Of a stretch of DNA of 64,000 nucleotides, positions 50,839 through 61,500 are shown piece by piece. The first letter of the stretch is position 1. Each line of letters opens with the position of its first letter. The stretch comes from Phylloscopus collybita (taxonomy: Eukaryota; Chordata; Aves; Passeriformes; Phylloscopidae), in assembly GCA_027886175.1 (NCBI GenBank), contig JAJNNQ010000024.1:29367001-29431000 (forward strand), in the 5' to 3' direction. The position numbers and the translations under genes were made by a program. The notes beneath the pieces were generated by a model. It saw only the letters and a list, made by a program, of their open reading frames with translations. It ran no database searches and was not told the DNA's origin.

Positions 50839-51495
50839 ATTAGTCAGGACTGAGGGGGATGGGAACACCTACTGGAAAGACTCAATTTGAGAGAATCAGA
50901 AATTCTTACAAGAGGAATGGTCTCTCAGGAAGATTGGCATGAATTCAAGCCAGGAACTGGGGACTCTAAAGGGAAGAATGAGCAGCTAATGATGGATATT
51001 TCTCTGAAATTTTATGGTGAAGTTTTGGTAGGAAGGGTCCACCTCTACCGGTAATCCAAAAGTCAAGACTCTTTCCAACTCTTTCCAAGTGTGTCCCGTT
51101 TTCCCAAGCAATACATCCCACAGGACAGCTTTCAGCCTTTCTTTTTGAAGCTTAGATGGCCAGCAGGAATCTGGCAATAGAAGTTATCAAACTATTCCTA
51201 GAGTTGAGAAAGCACAGCTCAGAATTAATGCTGACATGTCAGTTGCCATAAATAACATGTGAATGTGCAAACGTGAGTTTTTAACCTACAGAAGTGCCTC
51301 ACCCCTCAAGACCAGTAAAAGTGCTCTGACTGCCAAATGCAACATGCATTCCTTATGGGTGAATACCCCCACTTAACCTGAACCCTATAGAACAGGGTGC
51401 TCACTGCGTTTGGGGGGGTCTGTCCACACCTTGAGAAGTTGTTTCACCCACTAGCAATGTGGTTAAGCACAAGGGCTCTGTTCTCAGGTTAATAA
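50839..51495. other. Unique non-coding DNA between two CR1 copies
   Basis: Nothing recognised. A seven-base G run lies near 51411-51417. Confidence 0.5.
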
Positions 51496-51635
51496 TTTCA
51501 TAGATTGTAAAACCAGAAAGGACTTTAAATGATCATCTGGTCTGGCCTGGCCTCCCACATAACACATGCCAAATAATGCCACCAAGTAAATCCTGCCTTA
51601 ACTCCAACTACTTGTAGCTGAACAAAAAGCATCTT
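51496..51635 (-). mobile_element. Ancient CR1-type LINE 3' relic
   Basis: The plus strand 'catagattgtaaaaccagaa', 'aggactttaaatgatcatct' and 'cctcccacataacacatgcc' matches, in minus orientation, the 3' end of an old sauropsid CR1 lineage as I recall it. It is more diverged than the modern CR1 copies nearby. The A/C tract begins directly at its end. Confidence 0.6.
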
Positions 51636-51866
51636 ACAAAAAAAAAAAAAAACCCAAAAAAACCCAAAAAAACCCCCAAAAAACAAAAACAAAAAAAACC
51701 CAAAAAAACCCAAAAAACAAAAACAACAACAAAAAAACAAAACCAAACCAAAACAAAACAAAACAAAAAAAACCCAAAACCAAACCAAAACCCAAAACCA
51801 AAACCAAATAAAAACAAAACAAAAAGACAACCAAAAACCAAAAACAAACCAAACAAACAACAAAAA
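51636..51866. repeat. A/C-only low-complexity tract (231 bp)
   Basis: All but two of the 231 bases are A or C (exceptions: T at 51809, G at 51826). The array mixes AAAAACCC, AAACC and AAAAC units. The complementary strand is G/T-only with several GGG runs separated by about seven T. The phenylalanine/glycine-rich open frames on the minus strand are artefacts. It abuts an ancient CR1 3' relic. Confidence 0.95.
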
Positions 51867-52922
51867 GGCAGGTATTTTTGATTTTTAGGACTCAAGTCAT
51901 GCAGAATTTACCATACCCTATGGTATTTTCTTGCCAAGGTTAATTATTTGCAGGTCTTTAAAGAGGTATGGCATCTCTTACTTGATTTTTTTGGTCTTGA
52001 TCTTACTTTTCCTGTGTTAACTAGATTCAACAACTCCTCATGCTAGAAGTATAATCAACTCCCCCCTGAATAATTTTTTTACTTTATACCAGATTTATAA
52101 ACATGGTCTCACTTTAAAGCACTGACATCTGAATACATCTTTTAGGGACACTTAACCCTGCCTGTGTTCCTCCCACGCCAACATGTTCCCATCCCATTCC
52201 TGCAGCACAACCATGTCACAATGGAGGGCCAGACTTGGTAGGTCCATCACCAACACCTGAGCTTCCAGTGCTGGACAGTGGCAGGAGGCAGAGCTACTTA
52301 GTTATTCTGATTTTATTTGTGATGCCAGTGGCCCCATTCTTTGTCTTGTCTATGAGATGGAGCAGAGGCAGCCTGACCACTGATTGAACCATGCTGTCAG
52401 CAAAAGACTGTCTGGCAGACAAAAGACAAAGTCTGGCAAAAGACGGTATTGGCAGAAGTATCTTGAAAGTAACACATAGAATGGACAGACAGAACTGTTG
52501 CTGTAGATGTTGACATCTACCTTTCAGCCCCAAAAGAGGCAGAAAAAATACCCACAAGGTATTTTTTGAGAAGCTGAGATATTGTGTGGGACAAAATATT
52601 CTGCCACTTCTTTTCCTTTTGAACAAATAAAAATGTGTCATTTTCTTTTGGATTACACTGACCTGCACTTGCAGGCTACCATGGAGCTTCACCTCCTCAC
52701 TGCTGTCCTCTGCAGCCTGTGCCCCAGAACTGGCAGATTTGGACTTTCCTCAGACTGGGATGTTAGCACTGCAGCCTAGGCCTGAGGCTGCAGAGGCACC
52801 TGTTGATCAGGCATCCTGTTTTTGGGGACCATGACACCAGATCTTTAAGCTGCTTGGTGTACCCTCCCTAACGCTGCTGTTTGATCTGTCTGGTCCCCAT
52901 TAAAAGAGCTGAAAAGCCCATC
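51867..52922. other. Non-coding DNA flanking an LTR copy
   Basis: No gene recognised. Around 52400-52455 the words 'gtctggca', 'aaaagac' recur, a small imperfect duplication. 52800-52922 adjoins the LTR copy and could be retroviral internal sequence, but I cannot establish that. Confidence 0.4.
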
Positions 52923-53215
52923 TGTGCCACACACAACACAAAGAAATTACACCCACACATTGTGATGTTTAAGGCTGAAAAAAAAAAGACAGTTTATTTA
53001 CAGACTCCAACATTTGTCGAATTCCAGCAGTGACCATGGATTGGAGGAAGAAAACCTTCCCCTTCAACCACACTGGGCAACCCAACAGTCCATCAACAGT
53101 CTCCTCCTTATGAGAAGAATGTAAACATGGTTAGATGGTTACCATAACAAGAAAAGTTGTTTATGTAAAATCTTATCTGACTCCATTGTAAAAGGTAAAC
53201 ACAGAAGGCTAAAAT
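52923..53215 (-). mobile_element. Second copy of the short LTR family
   Basis: The stretch aligns with the 277-bp solo LTR at 2721-2997 over its length. Shared words include 'gatgtttaaggc' (52974 and 2763 areas), 'tttattta', 'tgaccatggattggaggaag' versus the copy-one equivalent, 'acactgg' and 'cagaaggct'. AATAAA is present in minus orientation (TTTATT at 52993-52998). I found no target duplication, so ends are approximate. Flanking sequence on one or both sides may be retroviral interior. An open frame at 53209-53409 (minus) overlaps the right edge and is not recognised. Confidence 0.7.
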
Positions 53216-54864
53216 AGAACTTTAAAAAAACTTCTTAAAGAGACAGAGGAGAACAGCAAAAACCCAGACAACAATCTGTGACTCACTTTGTGAAATCCAC
53301 CGTGGTCCTCCTGGAGACTGGAGTTTCTCCTTGTTATATTGGGGTACCACAGGCAGTACAGCTCATACAGGGGTAATTTGGTAAATACTTGGTTATCTAG
53401 GTCCCACAATCTCTAATTGTCTAGGGGTTGCAGAAGGGCTTAACCACCAGATTCTGGATTTATCAACCAAAAATCAAGGATTTTCTCCAAGCTGGAGTAT
53501 TCTGGTGAAAAATGTTTGGTTGTCAGAGGTGATTCTCTGTTCTACCATAAAAAAGAATCACCTCAGCAGAAAGGTCACAGCCATCCATAGATGCACCACA
53601 GGTGGTGGCAGGGGGGCAGCATGTTGGGAATGGCCAGACAGCCATTATTTTGCCCCAGACAAATGCCAAGCTAGGCCACTCAGTTTGGTTGAACTACATT
53701 CACATCCTGTTTCAAACAGCCACTCTTTGCTACCTCAGCAGTTTCTGTGTTCTGGCACACAGACAATTGACCACTTCTTTCCAGTTTAATCTTCACCACA
53801 GGGAACTGACTTTGCATCCTAAGTGCTATCACACATTTCTGTGTGATTCACAAGTGACAGTGTGCTCTCCCTCCCCCTGTGGTAGTATGTGTTTCTAGTC
53901 AACTGCAACCAGGAGCCTGAAATAGGAAAAAAAAAAAAAAAAGGGAAAAGGCAAGTCTGTTAATCCACCATGACACATACACCTTGATTTTATTTTATTG
54001 GAGGGATTTTATAAGGGCTATTATCTCCTGGTTTACATAATCCAACACTTCCCTTAGGGCAATCAAAATTGAGATTCATATGACTTGGAGTTTACAATCC
54101 AATGCAGCTGGCAAAACTGGGATTCAGATTCATGACCGCAAAGGCAACCCTCGTGCACACACACTAAGAAAGACAAAAAAGAGAGAGAGAGAGAGAGACA
54201 GTGAATAAGAAAAGCCCCCCTGAAGTGATCTATTATATTGTCTGAGCAGGAGTGTTCGGGAAGCGATATCATTAAATGAGTCGAAACTCCAGCTAATTTG
54301 ATTCAAAGGTTACATGACCTCTGCTAAGTGAGGGACTCCCTTTCCTTGCTGCCTTTGTCTGTTCTTAATAATTTAGCCAGCAACAAGGTAAGATCCAAGA
54401 CTGACTTTTTCTGCTACAAACATGACTTCGGTCCAAGTATTTTAGCACCTGAACTCAAGTGAGGATAATAAATGTCAAGGAAATATTTATAGCTCGGTAT
54501 ATGGAGAATTTCCAGTTCCCTATACTGCAATAACACACATCCATCTGCTAACAGCATTAGAGCTGCAGTTTTAAAGCAGATAGTGCCTGAAAATAGAAGG
54601 CTGCAATATGCACAGATAGCTGTTGTATTTAAGTGTTTGATACTAAGCTGATAATTAAATTAGAATTTAATTATCCAGCCTTGGGAAGCTGTTTTCTTCC
54701 TGGACTCAGGCCCACACAGAAATTCAGACTCAGCTCTGTGCCTCTTCCACTCCTCTGTGCTCATTTTACTGAAATCCCTTCCTGCAATAAGCAGCTGAGG
54801 CAAGCAAGCGTACAGGAAAAGAAGGTTTAAGAGGAATAATTGAAATTTAGAAGTGGAAAAAAGA
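53216..54864. other. Non-coding DNA, partly possible retroviral interior
   Basis: 53216-53510 may belong to the same retroelement as the LTR copy at its left, but no protein motif is clear. A 17-A tract lies at about 53926-53942 and a GA repeat at 54181-54198. 54230-54560 is repeat-free, AT-rich sequence with CpG sites (TTCGGGAAGCGATATC near 54255, GAGTCGAAAC near 54278) and could be regulatory. Confidence 0.4.
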
Positions 54865-55080
54865 TTTCTTATCCTATCCCATACATCCTTCCAGCTAGTA
54901 TAAGTGAATTATTCTTCAGAACTTTGTCAGGTTTAGTCTTAACTGACTGCAGTGATGGAAGCTCCATCTCTTCCTTTGGGAGAAAGCTGTGCATTTGAAC
55001 AAAGCTCCCCGCTAGCAAATATTTCCTGATACTAAGCCTGTATTTTCCTCTTTTTTTGAAGTGATCCCTTTAATGCCGGC
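54865..55080 (-). mobile_element. Ancient CR1/L3-type LINE relic
   Basis: The plus strand contains 'tatcctatcccatacatcct', 'ccagctagtataag', 'cagtgatggaagctccatct' and 'tatttcctgatactaagcct' in the order expected of an old CR1-type LINE in minus orientation. It is strongly diverged with no open frame. Recognition is from memory of the sauropsid consensus. Confidence 0.6.
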
Positions 55081-55449
55081 TTGGTCCAAGATTTTTTCCC
55101 AGTGAACTCAGCTCTGTGAGATCTGGAATGCCTGCTGGAACGTATGTCTTTTCATCCCCAGATTATGGTTTGAAATCTGCCCCTAGGGGTCACGGTGGAT
55201 GGAAGCTGTGGCCACAGCACATGGTCCCACAGGTCTGTGGGAAACAGGTCGAGGTGTGTAGTCCTATCCTGAAGGTATGCCACAAAAGCAAGGACACAAA
55301 GCTGCTCCATCATTGTCTATTGCTGAGCCGCGTCCTGGTGGGAGCTAAAAAATCCTTTTGAGACTTGGAGACAGAGTAGGCAGAAGAAAAAAGTGTCTAA
55401 GCACAGATGGGTATGGGGGTTTGGGGGTGCTTTTGTTCTTGCTGCATTG

Positions 55450-55570
55450 GGTGTATCAAAATGCTTTGAGCAACCTGGTCTAGTGTTGTGTCCTGCCAAT
55501 GGTGTGGGAAGTTGGAACTAGAAGTTCTTTAAGGTCCCTTCCAACAAAATCCATTCTATAACTCTATGAC
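55450..55570 (+). mobile_element. CR1 LINE 3' end, short
   Basis: 'gctttgagcaacctggtcta' near 55463, 'agttggaactagaagttctt' near 55510, then 'aaggtcccttccaac' and a decayed 8-mer tail 'attctataactctatgac'. This is the terminal portion of a modern avian CR1, 5' truncated to about 120 bases. Confidence 0.9.
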
Positions 55571-58500
55571 TACCACCCTTCTTTATCCTCCCACACCTCT
55601 CACCCAAAGTAAAAATGTAAGGCATAATGATTTTGGCATAACTGGGATTGTTTTTCCACTTAGAAAGGATAGATATCCTTTCTTAGAATGTGGGTTTTTC
55701 TTTTGAGGTCCAAGATACATAACTGAATTACTTCCTCACCACTGAAGTGTTTAGCACCTTTGGTTGCAACAGAAATCAGAGGTGGAGAGCCATGTGGGAG
55801 GAGGGTTGAAATGAAAGCATGGCTTTATTGGGCTGCTCCTAACCTTTACAGGACACCTGGTGCTCTGCAGGTGGATGAGGAAAATCATGGGCAGTGATAG
55901 AGACAAATGGCTTGTACCCTGTGATGGGGTGGAGACCTGGAGCTGTTTAGTCATGGTATCAGTGCTGATCTCCATCAGAGCCCCATGCTGCTCCTCTTGG
56001 AACAGCCAGGAAGAAGGGCACTGCTGGGCTTTGTGTGGTCTGAGGTGGACCAGTGTTTCAGAAGCACTAGCTCCAGCCTAATTTTTGGCCAGTTTGGATG
56101 GGGCTCGAATGTATCAGGGTCAGTGGTAGTGCCCAAGGGATTGCCTATGTTGAGGGAGCACAGGAGCTCAGTGCAGCTGACCACAGGACTAGGAACCAGC
56201 CCCCAGCATCAAACCAGTGTGACATTTGTGAAGACTAGCTCAGTCACAGCATGTGCGACTGCATCATGCCCAAATACTACATTTGATATGCTTCTGGCAC
56301 ATTACAACATTGAAACTGTCAGCACGTGTCTCCACAGGGTGGATGGAAGAAAAATATGACTGCCTTGTTTTCTTCAGGTGGTGGTGGTGGGGCGTTTACC
56401 CAACCACCACCTTTCCCCTCAAGGGGAGTGGGGAGAGAGAGAGAGAGGACAAGAGCAAGAGAAGATGGCATCAGGGCAGCACTCCAGGGTTCAAAGCTGC
56501 CACTAGCAGGTCCCCAGCGCTGATGTGCCAGTGATGTTCACACAGAGCCCTTGGGGTCAGGCTCAGCATTCCAGACAAGTTAGTTGGGTGACTCTTCTCT
56601 CATCACGTGATTTTCATCGTGTTGGAAAGCCTGCATCACCCTTGGAGTGACAGTGGTGGCTCATTCTGGGGAGATGTGTCAGTGTCTTCTCAGAGAGATG
56701 AAGGTTTCATTCTCTATTTCTCACTCCACATAGGACCAGGACATACCAGAGGCAGAGGACTCTGTCAGTCTTGTCCCTCATGGTCTGGAAGAGTTGGCAG
56801 CACCTCTGCTCTGCTCTTATTCCCTGCTACCTCACCCTCAATACGTGGTTGACTGTACAGATGAAAGCCTCACAATAGTAATGTTAACATCTGCTCTTCT
56901 TCCTCCCTCCCTCCCTCCCTCCCTCCGCCAAATCAGCAAAACTTCTGGAACAGCTTTGTTCTGCAGTTCCTGTGGAATGAAAAATGGTGGCTGCTGTCTC
57001 TGTCTCAAATGCCAGGAAAACCTCCTGGCCCCTGTTATATATATAAAGAAAGGTGATTCACCCTGAAGACTGGCCAGGTTAGGTCATGCAAATGAGATTT
57101 TGCACATAAAGTTACAAATGAGACCTTAGTTGGTGACTTATCCCTGCTTCTTGCTCCATCTCTTGGTCATTTCTTCAACAACTGCAGTCTCCTTGCAAGG
57201 TACACCTCATTGAGAATTGTTCTGTCCTTTTCTCAATCCCTCTCTAAGGAATTGTATTCTTATGGATTATTTTACAGTTGAAATATTGTTAGTTAGCTAT
57301 GCTTGGTTTCATAGTTTATGCTGCACTTCGCTGTATGTTGCACTAATTAGCCTGCCTTCATCAACAGAAGGGCTTGAACAAGCTACTGCAGCTCGGCAAG
57401 AGACAGCAGAGAATTCAGATTAGCCTGCTGAACAAAATCTTAAAGCTAAACAAAACAAAACCCCTTTCTCAGTGAGCCAGACAATACCTAAAGCATGATC
57501 CTCTAGCAAACGCTGCTTCATGTGAAATTTAGCAGACAAGTGCAGGGTTTCTCTTACTTCTCTGTGATCACAGTCACACAGTGCAACAATTGTAGTGGGT
57601 CCTTATTTTAAGAGGTAACATAAGATCCTATAAGCTGAAAAGCTGCAACACCACAGCTCTGGTAATGGGCTTTGGAAGCCTTTGTCTGATTTTTTTAAGT
57701 CAAGGCCAGTTTCATATCAGACTGTAAACTCTGGAGACAACTTTAAAATACATCACTGCTGAGTATGTGAGGAAGCAAGTCGAAAATGTGCTTTCTGCAG
57801 GAATTTGTGTGGGTAAAATTTGATCACTCTGATGTTCATGGGAAATGAATGAAGAAGCAGTATAAGCATGGCCACAGTGAATTAATTTGGAAAGTTACAC
57901 AAATTCTAGCCAAAATTATTTTTTCAGCTTTTGCTGAGCTTTGCTGCAAGTCCAGTTGTGTAAAACCATCTGTTCTTTTTCAGAGCAGCCTTATTAAGAC
58001 CTACTGATAATATTTCATCTCCTTCCTATAGACAATGTTTCAATCTTTATTACAGTCCCTTAAATGTGAGGAGCTGTAATCTTGCCATCCTGTTTGCACT
58101 CAGAAAATATGATGAGTAAATCTGTCATCTCTCCTTGAATAAAAACACTCCTTCCTCACACTGTCTCTCCTATTGGAGGTAAATTCCTGCTGTGCTTTTA
58201 AACAGTTACTTATTATTGATTGGCATAAATTAATGGCTGTGCTGTGATTTGCAGTGATTTCATGTTAGAGTTATATGTCCAGTAATTGCTCTCATAAAGC
58301 ATGTTCCTACTGTAGATGTGTGGGTGAAATGTGTCCTGGAGACTGCCTGTTGCCAGCTGTACTTCTCTGGAACATTAGCTCAAAACCCCACTTTATATGG
58401 TGAAATTCAGTTTAAAACTTATTCAACATTCCCATACAATTTCTTCTAAACAAAAATTCTAATCAAACCAAAATCGATTACTTTATTTCACTTTGTGCTG

Positions 58501-61500
58501 AAGTTTTCATTTAAATTTGATTCCTATAGGGAAACACATTTTCGGTTTTGATCCCTGCTCGTTTTCTCTTCCTTTTCCCTATATAGAAAGAAAAGAGAAA
58601 AAAATAGGGAAAATGAGAAACACACATACATGAAAAATACAAGAAAGCACCAGAGCAATTTTTCTTGCAATTTTAGTTTTGTCAAAATCAAAAGCAAAAG
58701 AAACCTTTTTTCCTTGCATCTGTCTTCCAGGAGAAGAAATAAATATGTCAAAATACTCCACTTTCTCAGGCTTCTGATCTATGAAAAATTCTGGGAAGGG
58801 AAGGAGAAAATTAGGAAAGAAAAAGTAAGGAGGAAGTGACAGGCGAACAACCTAATAACTGAGAATTACATAAGAACAGAAACCAAACAAAAATAGGCAG
58901 CAAAAATTGCCAGACAGTAAATTCAGGAAGTTGTATGTTAAAGATATATCTGAAAATGAAGATTGTTCTCAGGCAGAGACTTTTTTGACAGAAGTATATT
59001 TTTCAGCAGGGAAAAAAGTATACATTTCTGCTCCTTTGATCTGGAAAGAAAGGAATTTGTTTTGGTCTTTTTTTCAGAAAACCGTTTCTCTATTGAGCTT
59101 TCTGAATCTTAAAGCAACACCTGCTCTGTTTGATCTGATTATAAATATGTTGTATATTTCTGGAGTGGGTTCCTCTCAGAGGACCATGACAGAGAGCACA
59201 GCACATGTATGGAAATATTCTGTAGACCAGGCTGCCATAAAAAAAAGGTCTGTGCAGGGTAACACAGACCTGCACAGAAGAGAGCCTGGAAAAAAACTTA
59301 AACCAGAGTAACTGAGGAAAACTTCTGCTCTTACCACTGGCATCATGAGGGCTTTACTTTCTGCTAAGCCCAGCAATGAGCTCAGTCTCTGAGGTCTCAT
59401 TGAAAAAATCTGCATGCAGTAACCACCTGATAGGCATTTTATCTGTCCGGGATAAACTGCTTAATGGGTTCTGCTGGGATTTGAAACTGGTTCCTTGAAA
59501 TCTCCCTGCCTCAAGCCAGTTCCTTATGTTGCTAAACCACCCCCAGGAGTCCTGGTGACATCCCCACTTTGTCTGCTTATGGAACATTCCCGACTGAGCG
59601 AACAAACAGGAACATCCCTTAGTGAGGGGAGGGATGTCTGTTGTTTGCTGGTGCATTTGAGAGGATTGGGTCATAAGTTTTGCAGCTCCAGCCCATCTTT
59701 TCTCCATTGGTCCTGGCAAAAGTGAGGGAGCATTTAGCTGCTTTCCAAACACCAGTGGTATTTTTCCACCGTTGCTGCTCTGCATGCAGTGTGCAGAGGT
59801 TCGTTGACTGGAAAGAATCCAGAGGATAGGGGGAAAAGTTTTCCTCTCCCATCCTCCAGGAGCAGGAAATGAGAGAATGCCAAGGGCTTTGCAGGGTGGT
59901 GGGTCTGACCCTTGGACAGGTGGGTGGTGTTGGTCTGCTTGAAGCTGGGGAGTTGCTGAATAACAATTCCTAGCTTTTCTCAGCCTGGACCAGATTGCCC
60001 TCGTCTTCCGACTGCTCCCCTCACTTCCTCCCATTTCCCATGTTCAGGCAGTCTGTTCAGCTTGGAGACTGTGGTGTGCAGGAGTAGTTAATGCCTGTGC
60101 CCCCTGCTCTGACACCTCCCCAGCTTTCCTCTGCAATGACAACAATAACAGAAGATCTCCTTTCTACTTTGGTCAAGGGTGGAAGCTGAGCTCATGTTTG
60201 TATATCCTGGCTGTTGAGATGGAAAGTGTGAACTTTACAGAAAACTAAATCTGCAGAGAAGAAGAATGATGGAGGGGGAGGGGGTCACTCTGGAGGAAGA
60301 GAGGCCTGCATACGGAGATCCCATTATGTCCAGACCTCACAGTGTCTCCCCACTCATTGATGCCAAGTGCAATGTGGGCTGGGTGTGAGGCAAAAGCCTC
60401 CAGGCTTAGCCAAGGAGAGAGGCCCCAGCATGTGTTGCTGTGCTTAGCACTGGAGTCAGTATGGATGCTGGCCAGCTGCCAGTCACACTGGCATGGCTGT
60501 TATTAGATACCATTGTGTTAAGCTTAGCACTTTTTGCAGGCCAGATAAATTCCTTTTGTGTTTTCCCATGCTCCTGACACATTTAGAAGAGTTTCAGCTT
60601 CAGAGAGAAAAGGCACGAGTAGTATAAACAAACTCCACATGTCCAGTGGGCATGGATAGGGAGAGAAAGTTGGGGCAAGAAGAAATCACCCTTCCTTAAC
60701 TCAGTGCAGGTTGGGGTTCATTAACTTTTGAGCTTGGGTTGACATTTTATAAATAACTACACAGGGAAAGGCATTCCCTGAATTGCCTTTTGCAGAGGGG
60801 ACAATTAGATCACTTGAGCAAATTGCAAAAGAGGAGTAGATAATTAGAGAGATGGTGAGCTGCACAGTGGCCATGCCAGCTGGCTTGTGTTGAACCTGTT
60901 TGTGACTGGAAAGTCAGTTTGGATAATTTTTTTGTGTTTCTTGATTTTTCTTTCATTAAATAATATTATTTCAAAGCTTAGGAAGAGACAGAAGTTGTGG
61001 AAGAAAAGTCCAGTGGTGTACTTTCCATCATTCCTCATGAGGCAACCTGTGCCAGCCCCAAGCTGGATGAGAAAACTCCCCAGGACACTTTCAGCTCACA
61101 AAGCAGAAGATGCAGATTCTATAATCTAGGACTTTTTGGTGGCCTTTCTTTTCTCTTAAAGAGAGAAGACTCTCACTGTGGTGAGGTAAATTAAGACATG
61201 CTCTCAGTACCACACAATTGCTCATCCCTTGTGGTTCCCTTCCTCTGCTCACCAGGGGAAGCATCAGCAAACTCTTACAATTCCTCCTTTAACTCCTGCC
61301 AGAGCTACTCCTCTGGTGATATGTCCACTGGAATTTTAGCTGTGCTTGAGGAAACTACTCTGTGGTTTTCTGCTTTTCTCCACTTGCTGGGGAAGGACAT
61401 CTTGCCCCTTCTTTGCTCTCTTTGCATAATGCAGTAATCTTCTCTGCTGCCATCCCTGAACCAACACAGGGTTTGGGGAGGGACCTGTTACTCTGTGAGT

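Noticed and set aside
51525..51895. Phe/Gly-rich open frames resembling membrane proteins
   Set aside because: Pure translation artefacts of the A/C low-complexity tract.
52800..52922. Possible retroviral 5' leader or primer binding site beside the LTR copy
   Set aside because: I could not match it to a tRNA 3' end with confidence, and sequence on the other side of the LTR also looks possibly internal, so the structure is unresolved.
59354..60034. 226-codon minus-strand open frame
   Set aside because: No signal peptide, domain or recognisable homology, and overlapping open frames on both strands.
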